A stretch of DNA of 64,000 nt from Bacteroidales bacterium (GTDB lineage: Bacteria > Bacteroidota > Bacteroidia > Bacteroidales > F082). Below, one piece after another: positions 63,256 through 64,000 of this stretch. The DNA lies in assembly GCA_013141455.1 (NCBI GenBank), contig JABFQW010000003.1, forward strand, positions 1 through 64,000. Direction: 5' to 3'. The notes under the pieces are model-generated. The model was not told the origin of the DNA and made no database searches. It saw only the letters and a list, made by a program, of their open reading frames with translations. A program made the position numbers and the translations under genes. Each line of letters begins with the position of its first letter. The first letter of the stretch is position 1.

Positions 63256-64000
63256 ATGAAAAAATTCAGAATATTATTACTATTGATTGTACCCATCCTG
63301 TTTTCGTCACAGCTCAATGCACAGGCGATACGGGGTACAGTTTTTGAATCGGGTGAGCCGAAACCTGCTCCTTTGCCAGGTGTAAACATTTATTGGTCTG
63401 GAACCCAGCAAGGAACGGTATCGGATGAAAACGGGCAGTTCAGTCTGCCAGCATCAAAAGATGCCCATATGCTGATATTCAGTTTTGTGGGTTTTTTGAA
63501 CGACACCCTGCATGTGAATGGCGATGAAGGAAGGATCAGTCATACCATGAGTAAATCAATCATGCTTGGTGAGGTGGAGGTTTCTACCCGTGCCAAAACT
63601 TCCTTCGTTTCGAGGATGAGCACCGTGAATTCCACCACCATCACTTCAGGCGAATTGACCAAAGCGGCTTGTTGTAACCTTTCGGAAAGTTTCGAAACAA
63701 GTGCCAGTGTGGCTGTTTCATACAGCGATGCCATAACCGGAGCAAAACAGATCGAAATGCTTGGATTGTCGGGTATCTATACACAGATGATGGCCGAAAA
63801 CATTCCGAATTTGCGTGGCTTAGCCACTTCTTTTGGCTTGAATTATGTTCCCGGAAGCTGGATGCAATCCATTCAGGTGTCGAAAGGCGCCTCTTCGGTG
63901 ATCAACGGTTATGAATCGATCAGCGGTCAGATCAATGTGGAATACAAAAAACCAAAAGACAGCGAACGTTTCTTCCTGAACCTCTACCAGGATCAGATGG
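63256..64000 (+). CDS. TonB-dependent receptor, N-terminal part (cut by window end)
   Basis: The frame is open to the window end (248 codons). A signal peptide (MKKFRILLLLIVPILFSSQ) is followed by a carboxypeptidase-regulatory-like domain (AIRGTVFESG ... VSDENGQFSLPA) and the start of the plug (LTKAACCNLSESFETSASV, MLGLSGIYTQMMAENIPN). The AACCNLSESF segment is typical of receptors next to HYC_CC_PP proteins. Substrate, probably a metal or metallophore, is inferred from the neighbour. Confidence 0.9.
   Translation, partial: MKKFRILLLLIVPILFSSQLNAQAIRGTVFESGEPKPAPLPGVNIYWSGTQQGTVSDENGQFSLPASKDAHMLIFSFVGFLNDTLHVNGDEGRISHTMSKSIMLGEVEVSTRAKTSFVSRMSTVNSTTITSGELTKAACCNLSESFETSASVAVSYSDAITGAKQIEMLGLSGIYTQMMAENIPNLRGLATSFGLNYVPGSWMQSIQVSKGASSVINGYESISGQINVEYKKPKDSERFFLNLYQDQM

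Noticed and set aside
1-64000. tRNA, rRNA, CRISPR arrays and complete insertion sequences
   Set aside because: Reading the intergenic stretches gave no cloverleaf, rRNA core, regularly spaced repeat array or transposase; a covariance-model scan could still find a small RNA.

Overview
The window looks like a chromosomal segment of a Bacteroidota bacterium, probably an anaerobic or facultative member of the Bacteroidales/Marinilabiliales type. The reasons are TonB-dependent receptors, a GldB-type lipoprotein, a PorT-type barrel, large MacB/FtsX permeases of about 800 residues, -7 boxes of the form TAnnTTTG with an upstream TTG, and starts that mostly lack Shine-Dalgarno sequences. No rRNA, tRNA, CRISPR array or recognisable transposase was found. 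The organism assignment is inference.

Layout. (1) 1-1600: an AT-rich, single-gene accessory island with a Shedu-like (SduA/DUF4263) nuclease, bounded by a 13-bp imperfect inverted repeat and GTTAGGC/GCCTAAC motifs that recall integron attC ends. (2) 1.6-11.3 kb: acid-CoA metabolism and housekeeping: 3-oxoacid CoA-transferase scoAB, a secreted protein coupled to butyrate kinase, an MFS exporter, a tandem adenylate kinase whose second half has lost its catalytic residues, and pgk. (3) 11.3-16.2 kb: a minus-strand envelope run (GT2, GT9, lipid kinase, GT-C-like membrane protein) leading into pgk. (4) 16.4-19.4 kb: a tight operon of aminotransferase, omega-amidase and two lipoproteins. (5) 19.6-24.9 kb: PhoH-PIN ATPase, a menC-type enolase, an RHH/PIN toxin-antitoxin pair, an alpha/beta hydrolase and tatC.

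(6) 25-33.5 kb: a large arsenic region made of two ArsR-led minus-strand units. The upstream unit is ArsR, small CxxC thioredoxin, ArsF-like, ArsG-like, DUF318/ArsP-type permease. The downstream unit is ArsR, a Cys-tailed double-thioredoxin-like periplasmic protein, an FtsX-type permease with a vicinal Cys pair, its ATPase, ArsC, a four-helix-bundle protein, ACR3 and a rhodanese. Both ArsR genes are preceded by a 22-bp element (7-bp inverted repeat, 8-bp spacer) whose spacer is exactly the -7 box.

(7) 33.7-44.2 kb: a TonB-dependent receptor, an FAD oxidoreductase, Mrp and NFU iron-sulphur carriers, PorT-type barrel plus nadE, another barrel, and gldB. (8) 44.3-50.6 kb: comM-like ATPase and a menaquinone block (hotdog thioesterase, isochorismate synthase, an AT-rich barrel gene, menD) bracketed by inverted copies of a hairpin repeat. 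(9) 50.6-60.8 kb: an NtrY/NtrC-type two-component pair divergent from a MacA/MacB-type exporter operon with two large permeases and an unknown 86-residue protein. (10) 60.8-64 kb: a DODA-type dioxygenase, a DUF1697 protein, a HYC_CC_PP-type Cys-rich protein and the start of a second TonB-dependent receptor, cut by the window edge.

Two full copies and one vestige of a 151-bp MITE-like element, with terminal inverted repeats and apparent 6-bp target duplications, lie at 3446-3596, 61826-61976 and 62565-62608. A second dispersed repeat occurs at 2383-2541 and, inverted, at 21120-21253.
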